Assembly (NCBI GenBank): GCA_039720395.1
Contig: CM077832.1
Location: forward strand, 15,194,966 to 15,258,965
Direction: 5' to 3'
DNA from: Liquidambar formosana
Lineage: Eukaryota; Streptophyta; Magnoliopsida; Saxifragales; Altingiaceae
Length of the DNA stretch: 64,000 bases
Shown one piece after another: positions 1 to 10,955 of this stretch; positions within the stretch are counted from its first letter, which is position 1, and each line of letters opens with the position of its first letter. The notes below the pieces were generated by a model. It had not been told where the DNA came from. It saw only the letters and a program-made list of their open reading frames with translations, and did no database searches. The position numbers and the translations under genes are program-made.

Positions 1-275
1 TAAATTTAGTTAACATTACAAAAAAGAAAACCAAGATAAATTACTCTAAAATATCAAATTCAAAATAATATAAAATCTAGAAAATTCAAGTTAAAATTAA
101 GTTTAATAGCAAGTTAATTAAGTTCCAAATTTCAAGTTTTTTCAACTTGAGTTAAAAGAAGTAAATAATAAATAATAAAAAAGAAGAAGAAGAAGAAAGA
201 CCCCTTATTTTTTGGTAAACCAAGAAGAAAGAGCCCTTGTTCTTTAGACCACACCAACCTAAGCTTTGGTCATGG
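1..275. other. AT-rich flank, no gene seen
   Basis: Low-complexity AT-rich sequence with a short GAA run near 182-200. No supported gene. It ends at the left target-site duplication (ggtcatgg, 268-275) of the element that follows. Confidence 0.5.
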
Positions 276-1497
276 TAGGGCTGGCAATTCCCACCCAAAC
301 CCAGGAATCCGCCCAAACCCATCTAAGTTAAATGGGTTTGGGTGTACATGTTTAATTAGATGGGTTCTTATTAGGTCACCCAAAATGAACCCAATTATAA
401 ATGGGTGGTTTCGGGTTGATAACTAGACCCATTGGGTGGTAACTAAACCCAATTATAAAATGAAAAAGCCAATCACAAGTGATGAGGAGTATTCGTTATT
501 TAGGGGTTGGAGTGTTTTCTAGGGTTCTGTTTCCACTCTCTGCCTCTCTTCAAAGGCAATCATCTCCCTCCCTACTCCCATGCTTCATCTTCTCGTGCAT
601 CGGTACAAACTCTCCCTCCCTCTCTCTTTCTCTAGTAATAGTTGTAGTAGACTATCATTTGTCTACTTGTATACAATAAAATCAGTTTGAAGGCACACCC
701 ATTTGAAAGAGAAAGTCTTTGTCAAATGGAGAGTTGCTAGAGTAGTTGATTTGAGCTTGAATGGAGTTCTTTTGCTCTATTTTTTTATTTCTTTCGTATG
801 GGAATTCTACTGCAGTAAGCTATGTAGGTCTGTTGTATAAATGAAGGAAGGTTTTCTTTTTTTCTCTTTTATTTTTTTTCTTTCAAATTATATATATATA
901 TATTGTTGGTTTCTTTTAACCGTGGGAAATGGAGAGTCAAAATCTGTGGTTCTCATTTTAATGTGCATTTTTTTTATTATTTTGTATTTGTGGGAGATCC
1001 GAATAAAGGTTGTAGTTGTTGAAAGACTCCCCAAAAATGAAAAAAAACAAAAAATGAAGTTTAAACATGGATCTGGGTTGACCTGAAATTGGTGTACTAA
1101 CCATTTTGCAAATTTTAATTTTAATTTTATTCTTTTTATGTTTTGAGAGTAATTTTTTTAGAGATATATGGAAATGACTTCTTGTTGTAATGAAAGCAGC
1201 CAGAAAAGACAAAAACAAAACAAAAGGACCCATTTTAAATGGATCCAGGTCATGACCCGGTTAGGCATGATTTTTGATCAACTTGGTCTGGATTTTGCAT
1301 GACAGTGATACTTGTTATAAATCTATAATTGGGTCATAAATGGGATGCTTGGGTTTGTTTGACATAATTGGGTTGGGTTTGGGTGTATCATAATGGGTTT
1401 GACACATAAATGGGTTGGGTTGGGTTTGGGTAAGATTTCGGTCCAACCCATTTAGACCCTCCCAAACCCACCCACACCCGCCCATTTGCCAGGTCTA
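276..1497. mobile_element. hAT-like non-autonomous transposon
   Basis: The left end begins TAGGGCTGGCAA and the right end, read in reverse complement, begins TAGACCTGGCAA, so the ends are terminal inverted repeats of the kind common in plant hAT elements. The flanking 8-mers ggtcatgg (268-275) and ggttatgg (1498-1505) match at 7 of 8 positions, which fits an hAT 8-bp target-site duplication. Subterminal regions are dense in GGGTTTGGGT-like motifs on both sides. No transposase ORF is visible in the 1222 bp, so it would depend on an element elsewhere. Superfamily is inferred from the ends and duplication length only. Confidence 0.75.
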
Positions 1498-1505
1498 GGT
1501 TATGG

Positions 1506-4232
1506 ACAAACAATTGCTTCAGCTCTTCATCAGAGCACCCCTTGCCCATCAAACCACTAGTAGCTACTCGGTCGCTCAAATCCCAAACCAAGAGCCACTC
1601 CAGTGTGGTTCTGGCTAACAGTGTGGTGGTGGAGGGCTCCATTTGCCTTTTCTGCAATAGGTTTTTGGCTCTGCTTCACGACTCACAAGGTGCATTTGTA
1701 TGCACCGAAAATGCCCTTATTCAATTTTATGATATTCGGCTAACGGCATCACCTAATTACTTTCGGCCAAAATGTCATTACGGTTTCTTTAATATTATTT
1801 TTATTATTATTTAGAAATCTATTGTAAGGGTGAAAAGATAATATTAAGTTAGCACTCTCAAAAGAGGGGGCAAAAAAGAAAGAAAGAGAGACTAGGCTAA
1901 CAAATGAATGGTCCACTTAATTAAGCATAATTTTCGATTTTTATATGTAGAATGGAACTATCAGTCAAAGTATCTTAATTAGGCCAAATTTATTTAACCA
2001 GTCAAGCCAAACATTTGTTTTGATATTTTAAAAATTTGAGTCAAATTAGAATTTTCTAGGATTAATGCACTTATTTCAGTCAAATTAGAAATTTTTTTTC
2101 CTTAAATTATTCGTATCTTCAATTTAATTCACTCCTAAAGCAAAATCTTATAGTCATTCCAACAAAGAAAATAGCTCAAATAATGAATAAGAAAATATTG
2201 GATATACAATTTTTTTAATCTACAAATATAAACAAAATATGTTTTCTGTTTTCAATAAAATTTCCAATTAATCAACTTTAGTATTTTTTTTTTCTTCCTT
2301 AATTTTTTTTTTTCTTCCATGTTGATGCTAGTTTTCGAATATTGCTTGATTTGCTTCTGGCAAATGATGAATTTTATGGGCATGAGATATAGAAAGGGAG
2401 GAGTTGATGTAAATTCCCTGTTGTCAATACTGCAATATTAATGTAAGGTTGCAAACGCCTTCCACACAATGTTAATTGCAACACGACATCATGCCAACCC
2501 CGCAAAATACATATTCCATTTAGCGACATTTTCTAACTCAAAACTCGACCTCAATTCAAGTTGAGCACTGTTTTTTATTTTAACTTGATCACTTTCACAC
2601 GAGTCAGCTGACTAATTAACTAAAACGTTTTCCTTCTTAATTAAATTTTTTATAACAATCACTTCAATTTCCTTTTCGTCATGTAAGACAAAGAGAAAAC
2701 GAAAGGATGTATTGTCCATATTGGAAGAAAAAAGAGCATTTGACAAAGAAATAATCAAGCCAGGTGCTCTTCAACACGTTTGAGAACACAACCACAATAA
2801 AGATGCCTTTCATCCTGTCTGCTAACTGATCGATAATTGATGGACGGTTCATGTGTCTTTGTAAAAGAGAGAGAACGTGGCCGGTGAGAATTGGACACCT
2901 TCTGGAATTTTTGGTATACCGGCGAATTTCGTGGAAAACGAGTCGTTGGTTTTATATTTCTCCATCATAGCCGAAACAACAAAACCACATTTCAAAATCC
3001 TAATCGTCAACAAATTAACCATGGAGATTTTATTAGGCATGCAAAACGAGTCTCCCCTCACCAACTTAAGTCCATGCTATATGTTTGCAGAAGATCCTCA
3101 GGTTTTAGTCTTTAAAGAGGCAGTGATATGCGGCGCCTACCCTCCAATAAGGGGCCTTATCTCTTAGGTACTGTACCATGGAAAGGGAAGTAAGTCATTT
3201 CAAAAAAGCAAGCACACCTTCAAATTTTATTTTATTTCATTTTATTTTATTTATTTTTTATTTTTGATAACGAGGAAACCATTTGTACAATCACCCATCA
3301 TTTTTTTTTTTTTTTTTGGGTTCAAACAATCACCCATCTTTACTTGTATCCTAGCCGTGGTAAAAGGGAAGACTCCAATTTTTTTTTTTTTTAAATTTAT
3401 TATTATTATTATTATTATTTATTATTTATTATTTATTATTTATTATTTTTTATTGTGATAGAACAAAAAAAAAAAAAAACCAAAAACAAAAAAGAGTAAG
3501 GTGGTACTGGCCAATGCCCAAATATTGAAAAATTTTGTTAAGATTCATTATTAAATTGACTTGGGCCCGCTAGACCATAGTACTTACAACAAGAGATGGT
3601 GCTTTCCTTACATGGATGGATACAACTATGATCATTATTAGCCTGACAACATAATATTAAGAGTATTAAAAAGTTTAAAGAAAAAACAAAAAGAAGATTT
3701 TTTATAGTGTCAGAGTGAGGATACTCTAATCTTTCTTTTGATATACGTAAGGCGTAATTAAAATGTGATGCAAAGAAAAGAATTTTCCATCTTTTGTAAA
3801 CCTCTAAGGTTTTGTATTCTAGCTACTTGTCGGCAAAGCTTTTGTTTTCTAGCTTTTGTATTCCATCTTTTGTAAACCTCAAGTATTGATTAGCAATCAA
3901 TACTCTTGTAAGTCTTGTGATTTGACTTCTTTGTAATTATCAACCTCATTCTCGCCGCCCTCTTATCTTCTCTTTCTTGGATATTGATCTCCTTTGATTT
4001 GAATTGTTTAGAGTACGTCAACCTACCGTTTACAGTACACCACTTGACGTGAAAAATGATACATGCACTATGTATAGAGAATTCTACTTCAATGGCATGT
4101 GCGCGCACTTGATCAAACAAATTAGTAGGGCTTTTCAAAACACTCCTTCTAACTGGTTTATTTGGTCGACTAAGACTCAAAATGTGCTAGCTAGATTAAA
4201 TCACTTACTTCCTATTCCATGACTTATATATA
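1506..4232. other. Intergenic stretch without a supported gene
   Basis: AT-rich sequence. An open frame at 2877-3167 starts at GTG rather than ATG and has no recognisable motif; the opposite strand is equally open there. A near-duplicate phrase (cttttgtaaacctc) at about 3794 and 3869 is a short local repeat. A TTA/ATT microsatellite and poly-T/poly-A tracts lie between 3300 and 3480. Nothing here can be assigned as a gene. Confidence 0.5.
3398..3450. repeat. ATT microsatellite
   Basis: Run of TTA/ATTT units directly after poly-T. Confidence 0.85.
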
Positions 4233-4643
4233 TATATATATATAGTCTTTTTATTATCAAGTGCACTTAATGTAATTTTACATCAAATACACTTCAAAAC
4301 TTTTATTTGTAATTACATTGTGTGAAACCAATCGTTAGATTAATTTTGATTCATATGTAGGTAATGCATGCCAAAAATCATATTGATTTGAGATTAAGAG
4401 CTGCCTTCATTCTTGAATGTTTATAAATGAGCGATTGTTATTGATTAAAAAGTGTAAATTTTGTATCAAATAGCAATTAGTTTCGAATCAACTTGATTTT
4501 TAGTATAAATTGCTTACATGAGAAGACTATCTAATCCAACAGTTGGTTTCAAAAAAATATGAGTTGTGGTTAAGAGTTTTAGAATATGTACACTTGAGGT
4601 AAAGTTACATCAAATGTACTTGATAATAAAAGAACTCTATATA
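4233..4643. mobile_element. MITE-like element with ~45-bp inverted ends
   Basis: The left end reads tatatatagtctttttatt-atcaagt and the reverse complement of the right end reads tatatatagagttctttta-ttatcaagt, and the similarity continues for about 45 bp with substitutions. There is no ORF. The flanks are TA-rich, so a target duplication cannot be fixed. The related copy is at 16860-17245. Confidence 0.6.
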
Positions 4644-5284
4644 TATATATACTCGGAGTATATGTTTACTCACAATGAATGGCCAACAAGGAAAACAACA
4701 AGTTAGTGCAAGAATAAAATGGCCCTATGCTAGCTAGTTGATTAGACATGTCAAAATTATCCCCTTTTTCCCATTTTGGAAGACCAAAGGAAAATTCCAT
4801 TGAATATTTCCTTCTTGTTTTTTCCTTCTATTTTTTTTTTTTTTTGTTTTTTTTTTTTTTAATGATGTGTCTACTTGGATGGCACGCAATTACAATGCAC
4901 CAAAAAAATATGTGCTGATTTTGCTTTAGCTAGCCACAACATTAGATAACAAAATTATGGATCAATAGCATTATTCAAGATTAAATAATAATAAAAATAT
5001 TTTTGAGGGAATACATACCAAGTAGGATCAAAGAAATTTGCATACTGATCAAAGGCAAGCAACCTCTATCTATGGTTCAATATATTAAATTGGGGAATAT
5101 TCCCACTATAAAATACACTAGCATGATAATCCTTCAAAAAAATAAAAAATAAAAACTCGAGGAATTTATTCGATTGAACCCTAAAGAAAGTTTCAATTAG
5201 TAATAATTATCCAAAGACAAATTCAAAGAGGCCTCACGCAGAAAACATTGCATTGCGTGATTCATTTCTGTTCCTCAACTTTTT

Positions 5285-5395
5285 TTTTTTTGGGGGTAGG
5301 CAAAGAATATTTTATTAAAGTCGGGGCATCGAAGAATAGTCCCATCACTACACCACTCAAGTTGCGCAAGACAATAGCGTGATTCCATGAAAATT
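5285..5395 (-). repeat. Possible retroposon tail downstream of gene 1
   Basis: A poly-T stretch is followed by GGTAGGCAAAGAATATTTTA and non-repetitive sequence, a layout resembling an antisense LINE or SINE 3' end. It lies 140-245 nt past the stop of the gene at 5531-5974 and is duplicated at 17870-17985. Its reverse complement supplies AATAAA at 5311-5316, which could serve as that gene's polyadenylation signal. The retroposon origin is a guess. Confidence 0.3.
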
Positions 5396-5530
5396 CATGG
5401 TGGCTAACTTCCCCACCAAATTAGTACGGAGTAATTGTTTTAATGATGTAATAATGGAGAGATCGAGAAAATAATAGAATTAAATTTAATTAGTACACAA
5501 AACCCTAATCTGGGCCAAAAACTACACCAA

Positions 5531-5974
5531 TTAGTTGATTAGATGAATCCCAGATAATATTCCCTTAGTAATCTCCACGGCATGAAACATGAGCACCGCA
5601 GTCGATAGAGGCACACTCAACGCGATAAGCACCGCGAACCCTATAGCCAAACTTGGCCTCATGTTCATCAAAAGGGATTGCAAGAGTCCCACCGCTTCAC
5701 AGATATCCGAATCATAATACTTAAAATACCGCTTCTCCCACTCCATCCAATCCGAAGGTGGCGCATGGTTTGTTTCTAGCATCTTCATCTCCCTTATGCA
5801 TATTCGAAGCACAATCATACTCTCATCCACAAGCTTCCCACCATAATCTCGGCCATTCGTCCCTCGCATGGCAGCAACAACATTTCTAGTGGTTGATGAG
5901 CTTCTCCGGCGAGGCGGCTTGACGGAAAAGGGTTGGCCGGAAAGTGGAGGGGAAGAGAGGGAGGCTGATTTCAT
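5531..5974 (-). CDS. Small plant-specific membrane protein, unknown function (gene 1)
   Basis: Complete 147-codon intronless ORF. Residues 1-30 are rich in Ser, Pro and Arg and could be a plastid or mitochondrial targeting region. A polar central part holds a GRDYGGKLVDES motif, a basic/acidic stretch and PPSDWMEWEKRY. The C-terminal ~45 residues after MRPSLAIG form one long hydrophobic segment (about residues 106-130), a probable membrane anchor, ending in ITKGILSGIHLIN. I recognise no catalytic motif and assign no function. The start is the first ATG of a frame that stays open, and a TATA box lies about 95 nt upstream. The near-identical copy at 18121-18564 differs at about five residues, and broken relatives lie at 14243-14705 and 56629-57085. 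Conservation among copies supports a real coding gene. Confidence 0.8.
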   Translation of the reverse strand: MKSASLSSPPLSGQPFSVKPPRRRSSSTTRNVVAAMRGTNGRDYGGKLVDESMIVLRICIREMKMLETNHAPPSDWMEWEKRYFKYYDSDICEAVGLLQSLLMNMRPSLAIGFAVLIALSVPLSTAVLMFHAVEITKGILSGIHLIN

Positions 5975-6065
5975 CGCTTGAGATTAATTTGAGAAGCTAA
6001 AAATAAATTAAGCTAGTGATGAAAACGATTACAAGTGAAGTGAAATGTGGCGGTAGGGGATACTA

Positions 6066-6077
6066 TATATTTATAGG
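6066..6077 (-). promoter_or_regulatory. TATA box of gene 1
   Basis: The minus strand reads TATAAATATATA about 95 nt upstream of the ATG at 5974, predicting a 5' UTR of roughly 60-70 nt. The same box is present in the duplicate near 18653-18666. Confidence 0.6.
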
Positions 6078-6169
6078 GAGAGGAGGTTACGTGATGCATT
6101 AAAAACTTAGGAGGGAAGGGTTTGCGGCCCCCAAAACCGTGTAAGAGAGCGTGTATAATGTGTGTGTGG

Positions 6170-6175
6170 CACGTG
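6170..6175. promoter_or_regulatory. G-box (CACGTG) upstream of gene 1
   Basis: CACGTG lies within GGCACGTGGCAGG about 200 nt upstream of the gene 1 ATG. It is kept in copy 2 at 18759-18764. This core is the known binding site of plant bZIP and bHLH factors. Its use here is inferred. Confidence 0.45.
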
Positions 6176-6180
6176 GCAGG

Positions 6181-7109
6181 ATGTGGTGGTGCCGTGTGGT
6201 GTCAAGGTTAGGCCCCACTTCAAGGGGAAATAAAAAAAGCGGCTTTATCGTTACTTGGGACTTTGGAGAAGACAAGAATCAAAGAGAAGGGACCCCCCAA
6301 ACAGTCTTTGACAAAGACAGGTTTGCAAATCGTGAAGTGGGAAAGTTACTCTAGAAAGACCATTTTTTCTTGCACACGTCGGATTATTTGTTTCTACTCT
6401 CACCAAACTTGAGATTCTAGTACGTTTCGTTTCTACCTAATTTTTCTCAAGTGGTTTCTCATCGTGAATTTGACTATAGTTCTACATAGATTATTATTAA
6501 ACTCCCCCCACCCTCAGCCAAAAATAAAAAAAATCCTCCCACCAAGCTCAAATAGTATTGAGATAACGTCCGGACAGAAATAAGGGTGGAATCAGGATTT
6601 AAAATTAATTTAAACTAAATAAAAAATTAATAAATACAATATATGTATATAGGATGATGATCAAGTAAATACATGTTAATATAACTTATACGTTATAAGC
6701 TTGTAGCGTGAAAGACGAAAGAGTGCAGAGTTCTATGATTCTATGAAATATAAAAATTTAAGTAACCCAAACCTAAAAATAAATAAATAAAAAAGGTAGA
6801 AATCTTATTGCCATACACCGATTGACCCTTGAAGTCGTTGGCGTTTTCACGGCGAGAAAATTGAGAGATTATATTGTTTATCCGTAAAAAAGTAGATTTT
6901 GCTTATTGTGTTAGAGAAGGTTCCACCATTCCTTCCCCCCCCCCCCCCCTCTCTCCCCCTCTCTCTTTTCTTACTCTCTAGTATGTATTGGCTACTCGGT
7001 GCATTGGATCAAGAAGTTTCCTTGCTTCTCCTTTTTCCATTGTTTTTTTTTTTTTTTTTTCCCTCTTATATTTTTGGGCCTTTTGGTTGTAAAAACTTGG
7101 AAGAGAGCA
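6181..7109. other. Upstream region of gene 1 and spacer
   Basis: The sequence up to 6818 is shared with copy 2 (to 19418) and has no supported gene. From 6819 it is found only in copy 1. A 15-nt C run (6935-6949) followed by CT-rich sequence and a poly-T tract near 7045-7060 are the notable features. Confidence 0.5.
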
Positions 7110-7490
7110 ATTATTGAAACCCCTCTATATTATTTGCACATACTACTTGTTTTATTTTTCAATGTTTTATGAAAATTATAAAAGGTTTTCATCAAAACTA
7201 GCCACGGAATCCACTAGAAAACATTATTTTGAACAATTTTGCGAAACATAATTTTTCCAAAATCTATTGCTCAAGTAAAATTTTTGGTTAAAAATGAAAC
7301 AAAAACTATAAATGGCTAAACAATCTGATAGATTTTGAAAAAACTCTCTGCTACAAAGTTGTTCAAAATTATGTTTTTTAGTGTACTATGTGACCAATTT
7401 TCATAGAAAATTTTTATATTTTTTTACAAAATCTTAAAAATAAAAATAAATGAGATGTCCAAATAACATTGAGGGATTTCAATAATCACT
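7110..7490. mobile_element. Long-TIR element (MULE- or MITE-like)
   Basis: The left end starts near attattgaaacccctc, and the reverse complement of the right end starts attattgaaatccctc. Similarity of the two arms continues with interruptions for about 80 bp (tatttgcacat against tatttggacat, then AT-rich sequence). No ORF is seen. Related arm sequence occurs at 9040-9130 and 10750-10830. Superfamily is not certain. Confidence 0.5.
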
Positions 7491-8907
7491 CTCAACTTGG
7501 AAAGGCCCACAAAAATCATAGAAGTAAAAAAAAAAAATTAGGTTGGGCTTCTTGGGCTACAACCCAGTGTAGCCCGCCATGTAGCTCTGCCCCTGTATTA
7601 AGAGATTCTTCTTCGGAGTTTCTGTTCAATATTTTGAAGAAATTAATTTCTCATGCTCCAAGGAGATAAAGTTAGGATTCAACACCTTTTTTTAATTTAT
7701 TATTTTTTACCAGCAAAGACAAATTTTATTAAAAATAGAAATAGAAAAACAAAGACAAAAGAACCTAAACCCAACAAAACATACACCCAAAAGAGTCCGA
7801 ACCCGAAACAAAACACCCCAGCAAAACACAACCAGTCCAAAAACCAACTCCTAAAAAAGCTAAGACATGGAGCACTTTGAAAAACTATAGAATGAAGAAC
7901 ATTAGCAAACACATTGTTTCAACCTAAAAATAGCATTTTTTTGGTTATTAGTGAAAAGCCAATGGGAACATGCCACATGGCCAAATTATGATTAATTAAT
8001 TATGAACATGTGTGAAGTGGGGAAGTGCTGATTTTTATTTATCACATGTATTTCATATGATTTTAGTAGTAATTAACTAACCACTCTAGCAAAAAAGAAG
8101 GAAGTAGAGATCATATAAATTGTAACTACCCACTACCTTGCTACATGTCATCGTAGGAGTAAGAAGTGCAAACATGAAGCTATCCGGCCACTACCCCTCA
8201 TCTGATGGTAACTACCCACTACTATCTCCAACATGGCAACACACAAACAAAAATCAAGTAAGTGGGCATATATCCTACTAATTTAAGCATGTGCAGTAGA
8301 AATTCAGCAATTAAGGAAGCACTTCCAACATCTATAAATGGTACAAGTGAAGACCAAAGAAGTGATTCCATAACTACCATCCTTCATAAGGATTCTATCT
8401 AATTTAAGGGTTCTCACCACAACAACTCCTTCTCAAGAAATCAAATCTAGTTCAAATTAGCTTCATAACTTTCCAGTTTTAAATTTGTTTTAGATTCTAT
8501 CTAGCTTGTTAATTCATGCTTTGGATTTCAAATATTGGACATCTTGTTGTTTCGTACTTGAGGTTTCTGTAAGTATTTCCTTTTAATGAAGCACTTTCCT
8601 TTTCAATTTCTTGACATAACCCTGTCAATTCTATTTACAAATAGATTTTAGTTTAGAACCCTAGAGAGAAGAACCCCTATCTCTCTTTCATCGTCTAATT
8701 TACATTTTAATTTTAATTACATCAGTGACCAAATAGGCATTTGAGGCCAACGGCCTTAGATCCGATAGCTTAAGAGGTGTTGAGGGGTCGTGGTCATACA
8801 ATCTTTAGGCTTTCGAAACTTGACACACCCGCACAACTTTTTAATGTAAACACACACCAAAGAAACCGGCAAAGCAGACCACCATAGAAGTCCTTTGCAT
8901 AACAATC
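7491..8907. other. Spacer with possible retroposon and LTR-like debris
   Basis: A run of A-rich and AACCC-rich sequence at 7690-7860 follows a poly-T stretch and looks like an antisense retroposon tail. A phrase taactacccactac is repeated at about 8125 and 8209. A TATAAAT box near 8333 is followed by an untranslated-leader-like stretch, but no ORF follows. Bases 7949-8177 are kept in copy 2 and the rest is not. No gene is supported. Confidence 0.4.
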
Positions 8908-9545
8908 AGGGCTGGTTTTGAGCCCTTGCGAGCAAGGCTACTACATAGGGCTCCACATTTTCGATCAAAATTAAGGGCCCCATTTTAAAACTAACTCTTA
9001 TAGTAGGCTTAAATTTTTTCTTTTTTTCAAAGAGGACGGTTATTAATGCAACCTTTAATTTTATTTGCACACCCTACTATTTTTTATTTATCAAGGTTTT
9101 ACAAAAACATATAAAAGGTTTTTATAAAATTTGGTTATGTGGTCCACTAAAAAACATCTTTATGAACAACTTTGCAAATTTTTTTTTTCCAAAATCTATC
9201 ATTTAAGTAAATTTTTTTTTACTATTTACCATCTTTATTTAATTTTTGGCCAAAAAGTTCACTTAAATGTAAGATTTTCGAAAAAATTTCTTGTGCAAAG
9301 TTATTCAAAATAATGTTTTCTAGAAGATAAAATGGCTAGTTTTTCCTTCTTAAAGGGAAATTAGCAATAAACCCAATTAGGGGACTACTTTTAACAAAAA
9401 ACCCACCATAAGGTTTTTTTAACTCCAAAACCCCTTTTTTAAAAGATTCTTTAGGTAAAAGGAAATGTGTTTTTTAAAAAAAAAAAAAAAAAATACCTGT
9501 TTTAACCTTTTATATTTTGGGGTATGTTTCAAACTAGATTCCTAG

Positions 9546-9775
9546 AAGAAGAAGAAAAGGGTAGGCGAAGGGAAAGAGAGAAAGAGAGAGAAAAAGAGAG
9601 AGAGAGAGAAAGAGAGAAAGAGAGAGGAAGGGGAGGGAGAAGAGGGGCTGTGAAGATTTGGAAGAATAAGGAAAAGAAGAAGAAGAAGAAAAACCATCTG
9701 GAAAGAGAGAGAGAAAGAGAAAAGGAGGGGCAGAGGGAAAGAAAGAAAGAGAGGGAGGGGTGGTGAAGATCTAGA
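9546..9775. repeat. Polypurine GA-rich low-complexity tract
   Basis: Almost pure A/G for over 200 bp on the plus strand, with GAGA and GAAGAA subunits. It could form triplex or H-DNA. It is not coding. Confidence 0.8.
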
Positions 9776-9900
9776 AATGAATAAGAAGAAGAAGAAAAAC
9801 TAGATTTGGAAAAAAAAAAAAAAACAAGATCTGAAAAATGAGATTTTCTTTTCTAATGGCGACCGACCTTCTTCGACTACCACCCCACCATGGTTGTCAT

Positions 9901-9948
9901 CTTCTTCTTCTTCTTCTTCTTTTTGTGTGTGTGTGTGTGTGTGTGTGT
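9901..9948. repeat. CTT then GT microsatellite
   Basis: About seven CTT units (9901-9920) are followed by about twelve GT units (9924-9948). Confidence 0.9.
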
Positions 9949-10039
9949 TTTTGTGCGTGTCTTTGTTTGCAACTTTAGATCTGTTGATTTTTGGAGGCTG
10001 TTTTGGGGGCTGCTGTTGTAGTGGTTTTGTCAAAACATA

Positions 10040-10500
10040 AAGTAACAAGTTGCTATTGTATTGCTATATAATTTTTCAAAGACAATAGTAAACTGTAACT
10101 ATTGTAGTGTTTTTTTTATATTTTTTCAAAGACAATAGTATTCTATTACTATGTAGTGCATAAATTTTTTAAAACATACAATAGTAAACTGGTACTGTTG
10201 TCTGTATAATTTTTTCAAAACACACAATAGTAAACCAATAGTAAAGTGATATTGTTACACAAACTAACTACTAACTGTAAAGTGATACTATTACACAAAC
10301 TAACTTACCAACAGTAAAGTGATACTGTTGCATATATAAACAAATTGGTACAATTTGATACTGTTGCCATTCAAATACACTAGTAACAGTAAAGTGATTT
10401 AGTTGCAATGCTTTAAGATAAACAAAGGATTGTGTTTTACTATCTAACAAATCAAAATTATCCATAAACAACATTAACACTTTACTGTTGGTGATTTTTT
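10040..10500. repeat. Array of imperfect palindromes related to AACAGTAAAGTGATACTGTT
   Basis: Diverged copies of a 15-25 bp motif recur at roughly 30-50 bp intervals, for example near 10094, 10179, 10226, 10275, 10311, 10384 and, inverted, 10475. Many are palindromic (ACAGTA with TACTGT). They sit inside the inverted-repeat element and may be subterminal protein-binding repeats. Confidence 0.5.
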
Positions 10501-10955
10501 TGTCAATACATGTGTGAAAAACGACCAAAAACTTTGAAACATACAGTTATTTAACTTCTCACGCGTGCATATACACACAAAAAAAGAAAAAAAAAATTGC
10601 AGATCTAGAGTTTGGAGTTGGAGATAAGAAGAAAAAGAATAATGAGGGTATTTTTGTCCGTATCGTGGTAAAAAGGGTTTTCACTAATTAGCTTCTTTTA
10701 TAGGACTTATTGTTAAACTACTCTTATACTTAAGAACTTTGGTCAAAAATCCCTTTTCTTAAAAACTTTTTAAATTTTTTTAAAACCTTAAAAAATTAAA
10801 ATCAGTGGGATGTGCAAACAAACTTCATATTGGTACTAGGAAATTTTTTTTTTGGGAATTAGAACTTTATTTTTTTTTATGAAATATATATAAAAGGTCC
10901 GATTTTAAGAATTCGTGTAGAGTTCTAAACAAACTCAGAATCGGCTCTGACAATA

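Larger units (their letters stand above)
9040..10830. mobile_element. Nested element with ~65-bp inverted ends
   Basis: The left arm (tttgcacaccctactattttt...caaggttttacaaaaa) pairs with the reverse complement of 10755-10830 (tttgcacatcccactgatttt...aaggttttaaaaaaa). Between them are GA-rich purine tracts, a CTT/GT microsatellite and an array of short palindromic repeats. The arms resemble those of 7110-7490, so the two may belong to one family. There is no coding evidence: the open frame at 9524-9766 is purely low-complexity Glu/Arg/Lys. Confidence 0.45.
8908..10955. mobile_element. Probable hAT-like element remnant
   Basis: The left end reads CAGGGCTGGTTTTGAG and the reverse complement of the right end reads CAGAGCCGATTCTGAG, 12 of 16 matching, similar to plant elements that begin CAGGGCCGG. 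The flanks share acaat (just before 8908 and just after 10955), but an 8-bp duplication is not clear. Another inverted-repeat unit (9040-10830) appears nested inside. Copy 2 keeps only the right end (19644-19750). No transposase ORF is visible. Confidence 0.45.

Noticed and set aside
1388..1814. Overlapping ~90-codon frames on both strands
   Set aside because: They cross the right end of the hAT-like element and are not supported by any motif.
2877..3167. 96-codon plus-strand frame
   Set aside because: Starts at GTG, has no motif, and the opposite strand is also open; no support for a gene.
9524..9766. 80-codon plus-strand frame
   Set aside because: Low-complexity Glu/Arg/Lys translation of a GA-rich tract.
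8908..10955. CACTA transposon
   Set aside because: The ends lack CACTA, and no 3-bp duplication or transposase is visible; hAT-like ends fit better.
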